Source: Acanthacorydalis orientalis
Lineage: Eukaryota > Arthropoda > Insecta > Megaloptera > Corydalidae
Length of the DNA stretch: 64,000 nt
Direction of reading: 5' to 3'
Assembly: GCA_034766995.1 (NCBI GenBank)
Contig: CM068317.1
Span: 15,529,255-15,593,254, forward strand
The notes below the pieces were generated by a model. That model saw only the letters and a list, made by a program, of their open reading frames with translations, was not told the origin of the DNA and ran no database searches. Made by a program: the position numbers and the translations under genes. Positions 60,345-64,000 of this stretch are shown here, in pieces; positions within the stretch are counted from its first letter, which is position 1; each line of letters starts with the position of its first letter.

Positions 60345-60709
60345 GCGATATTGTGTTCAAAACTGACTGCAAAAACTGAAGCAGTTGAAATCAAATCACA
60401 TCCACCGTATTCTCCGGACATTGCACTTTATGATTATCATTTGTTTCAGCCCCTGCAGAGTAATTTAATCGATAAAAAAATAACACCTTGGAGTCTGTCA
60501 AAAATCATCTCACCGCTTTTTTGCCAAAAAATCGCGCAGCTTTTACGAACGATGAATCCAGGAGATGCCTGAACGTTGGATAATGACTGCAGAAAACGAT
60601 TGTTAATACATAATTGCATAAAAGCATTTTATGCAATTAATAAAAGCATTTTCTGAAAAAAATAATTGCTTGAGTTCCAATTTTAAATCGTATACGAACT
60701 TTTGCACTG
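60345..60709 (+). mobile_element. Mar-3 mariner 3' fragment
   Basis: AKTEAVEIKSHPPYSPDIAL, YDYHLFQPLQSNLIDKKI (third catalytic Asp block, one residue changed) and FAKKSRSFYERXIQEMPERWI in changing frames, then non-coding sequence parallel to 10310-10398 and a terminus GAACTTTTGCACTG at 60709. The 5' two-thirds are missing. Contains a hairpin at 60611-60639 that the sister copy at 9196 lacks. Confidence 0.83.
60611..60639. repeat. Perfect 13-bp-arm hairpin inside Mar-3
   Basis: TAATTGCATAAAA - GCA - TTTTATGCAATTA. The Mar-3 copy at about 10325 reads ATTTATAAAAGCGTTTTCTG at the same place, without the inverted arm. Confidence 0.93.
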
Positions 60710-61153
60710 ATGCAATATGAAAAAAACACATTTTAACTCTTTGTTTATATTAGCCTAGAATTTAGATTATACTCATTGTGTTGTATATATGGAACCCAAA
60801 TCAAATCAGAACTATTCAAAACGTTAAAAAGCCCCTATAGCATTAAATAGTTAAAATCATAACTATTTAATGCTCAACAATTTTTTCATGTGCTCATTGA
60901 TAACAAAAGAGTTTATTTATTACTTTATTTTTTACTAAAATATCAGTTATTTATTCCATATTAATTACAAATTATTTGCTCTAGATTTAAAATCTTCATT
61001 CAAAAGTGTAAAAAATGTTAAATTATAGAACAGAATAATTAATTATGAGCTGGATTTAACATAAAAATTACTGAAAAACTAAACAATAATATTTATTTTA
61101 TTATCTATTAAAAAGAAAAATGGATTGAATGCACAAATTATTATGTTTTTAAT
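60710..61153. other. No recognisable feature
   Basis: A+T-rich, unassigned. Confidence 0.6.
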
Positions 61154-61622
61154 GGTTACTTATTTAAAATCGTACAAGTGAAAGACAAACATTGTGCCAC
61201 GGGTCCTTTTCGTTGTCGACTGTCTTGGACAAGACAAGAACTAAGTAAATGCTTAAACTATTTCTTAACTTATGTTGTCAAAAAACGAATTATTTTCCAC
61301 GTACTTGTATTATTTTCGACTATAATTCATTATAATTATTGTACCCTAACTTTTATATTTTTACTATTTCTCTATTCTTTACATTTTCAAAAATTTAGAT
61401 AATTCTGTTACTATTTTATAAAATAAAGATGTTTTTATTCCAAATAATGCCTGATTTTACATAACACTTTTTTATATTCTTTTAAAAAAATAATTTTACT
61501 CTGACTAAAAAAATATTGTCTTTTCTAAAAGTTGCTTTATAATGACTTATATACGACAATTACACTTTTAAAAAGTAAGCAGACCATAAAATCCAGCCTT
61601 TTTATGTGACTATATGTATGTA

Positions 61623-61711
<89 letters not shown>

Positions 61712-62068
61712 CATAATGTACAGATATTCATCTGTTAATTAATCAGCAAGATTGATATCATTCTATCAAGGCTAAACGGTGGTCATATTTCCGGACAATG
61801 AACATTTCAATATTCCGTTCTGTTTCGTTGAAATTGCGGCGCTCAAACTGTCTCGCCCGCAGTGGTGAAACGAAACCGCACTATCGACAGAACAAAGGTA
61901 CGAATTTAGGAAATAACAATTCCGTATCGAATTCCTTCAATGAACATTTTTTGTCTACCGACTGACTCTTGGCTACCGACACATGTGTTATAAGACAGTC
62001 GACAGTGGAAAGGACACGCGACACATTGTTTGTCTTTCACTAGTATGATTTTTAATAAACTTGTAACC
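61154..62068. mobile_element. Element with ~80-bp inverted repeats and an internal TA array
   Basis: 61154-61232 (GGTTACTTATTTAAAATCGT, AAGTGAAAGACAAACATTGT, GTCCTTTTCGTTGTCGACTG) is mirrored at 61990-62068 (complement: GGTTACAAGTTTATTAAAAA, TAGTGAAAGACAAACAATGT, GTCCTTTCCACTGTCGACTG). Interior ~760 bp includes a (TA)n array at 61615-61711 and a G+C-richer part (61780-61980) without a recognised frame. A 74-residue open frame that begins in the left arm is not convincing. Class unknown. Confidence 0.75.
61615..61711. repeat. (TA)n microsatellite
   Basis: About 85 bp of pure TA preceded by GTATGTATGTACA. Confidence 0.97.
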
Positions 62069-62244
62069 GCAACCGTTCGTTGAAACGCGACAAATGGGTT
62101 TTATGGAATTTCAATGACTATTCTCTTAATGTTATTTAATAGAAAATATATATATATATATAACAGAATGGAAATATAAATTGTTTTACTGATTAAAATC
62201 ATACAACACTACTATCTAAAACAATTTATTTATATATAGCTTTC

Positions 62245-62328
<84 letters not shown>

Positions 62329-62639
62329 TAACCTTGAAAATTGTTTTCAATTATATTATTTTAAAAATTCATAATGATATTTGATACATATTAAAATTTG
62401 AAACTAATTTCCACAAACTTATACAAAATCTACCAAAATTTATCGCCACTATTTTTACACATCCTCATTAGGTTTTATTAATTATTGGAAAATATTCACA
62501 CATTACATTTTCATAACATGAAATATTTTCTTCTTAATCGTCTATAGACATCTTATAAAATTGAAATGCATGTAATGTAATTTGATAAATCCTTAAACTT
62601 AGTCCCACTAACTTCGAATTACTTTTAGTACTTTTTAAT
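62069..62639. repeat. Non-coding with (TA)n arrays
   Basis: TA tracts at 62147-62163 and 62248-62328; the rest is A+T-rich and unassigned. Confidence 0.7.
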
Positions 62640-62774
62640 GATTTAAATCAGTGGTGCCAAATACGCGCCTCGCAAGGTTCTAGCATGCGACCATCTGTCC
62701 AAAGCTTGAAGTTGATTTTATTAAAATAATAAAATAATTAAAATATTAAAATAATACTAAAAAGTAACATCTAA

Positions 62775-63071
62775 ATGGAATTGATTGAAATTCAGTGCAG
62801 CATGGTGCTTAAAGAAAAGTAAACTGAAGTTGGTCTTCCAGGTTTTTATTTTTACTTGCCAGAACATTTTCTTGAAATGTTTTCAGCACGAATCTTGACA
62901 ATATTTGGTAGTGCATAAATATGTGAACAATTCTTTTCCCTTTTAAAGACTAATATCTTTTCACATAGGTCAAGATTGACAAATAAACATTGACCATCTA
63001 TAGTAAAAATATTAAAATCACAAGAAATTACAAGTGATATCAATAAAATAGTTTCTGCCAAAAGATGCCAA
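62775..63071 (+). pseudogene. hAT/ZBED-type transposase-derived C-terminal dimerisation domain
   Basis: One frame, without a frameshift but with three stops, reads MELIEIQCSMVLKEK, then FYFYLPEHFLEMFSARILTI, FGSA then ICEQFFSLLKTNIFSHRSRL, TNKH, PSIVKILKSQEITSDINKIV and SAKRCQ. The FGSxYxCEQxFSLMxxxKSxxRSRLTxxHL pattern is the hAT C-terminal dimerisation domain as found in ZBED- and GTF2IRD2-like proteins. The N-terminal BED finger and catalytic region are not present. Upstream, 62650-62770 may contain more of the element but is too decayed to assign. A short related piece occurs at 258-298. Confidence 0.85.
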
Positions 63072-63138
63072 TTTTCTAGTAAAAGATATTAGTTTTTTAA
63101 TTTCCCTAATTTAAAATGTTGTACACGCACAGACTCTC

Positions 63139-63803
<665 letters not shown>

Positions 63804-64000
63804 TATTTATATTTTAAATGATATACTTATCATACAAAGTAATATTGATATATTATCACAAATTCGGTGACAACTCACACATAAATAAATTATTTTCTCA
63901 TCCCACAAACTAGAAAAAAATCTGATAAAACTGCTCAATAACGAATACTGGTTATTTTTAATTCTTACTTGGATGTAATTCGCTTTTTTCTAATTTGTAG
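63804..64000. other. No recognisable feature
   Basis: A+T-rich to the end of the window. Confidence 0.6.

Overview
The window is about three-quarters A+T, dense with (TA)n microsatellites, and packed with decayed DNA transposons, mostly Tc1/mariner. Its content is that of an animal nuclear genome. A nuclear copy of mitochondrial DNA (16645-17354) has the arthropod order COX1 - tRNA-Leu(UUR) - COX2 and reads through TGA as Trp, which points to an insect or a close relative; I cannot name the order. There is no operon, CRISPR array, phage or other prokaryotic feature, and no intact host gene that I can defend.

Layout. 1-10.4 kb: 3' half of a mariner with an internal triplication (1-994), piggyBac pieces (2263-3288), a mariner 5' fragment (3840-4265), two short-inverted-repeat elements (6707-7104, 7762-8860) and a 1.2-kb mariner (9196-10398). 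10.4-19.6 kb: sparse, with LTR-like sequence and a minisatellite around 14.7-15.7 kb, then a mariner deletion derivative holding the mitochondrial insert (16341-17602). 19.6-23.5 kb: three Tc1/mariner elements almost end to end (a DD41D element and two mariners). 25.0-26.8 kb: C-terminal helicase-endonuclease of a Helentron-type Helitron, a MITE and a tandem repeat. 27.3-35.7 kb: mariner copies, a LINE reverse-transcriptase scrap and two Tc1-like elements. 37.3-45.5 kb: chimeric mariner remnants, a G+C-rich LINE RNase H tail, and a ~1-kb unit present twice, one copy sitting inside a mariner. 46.1-56.9 kb: more mariner copies, the one island that might be host exon (46928-47310), a second DD41D element, a fold-back MITE (55212-55610) and an internally deleted Helentron. 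57.8-63.8 kb: an element with ~480-bp terminal inverted repeats (57842-59766), another inverted-repeat element (61154-62068), a hAT/ZBED-type dimerisation-domain pseudogene (62775-63071) and a final mariner deletion derivative.

Working labels used below: Mar-1 (termini TTAGGTTGGTGCAAAAATAA), Mar-2 (TTAGGTTGGTAGAAAAATAA), Mar-3 (CAGTGCAAA), Mar-4 (no clean terminus; copies at 3840 and 20963), Mar-5 (CGAGGGT), Mar-6 (TTAGGTAAC). Every transposase examined carries stops, frameshifts or lost catalytic residues, so all appear dead. What is most worth a second look is how they decayed: several short perfect hairpins that look like template-switch insertions, repeated amplification of a helix-turn-helix-only Mar-2 derivative, and nested insertions that give a relative time order.
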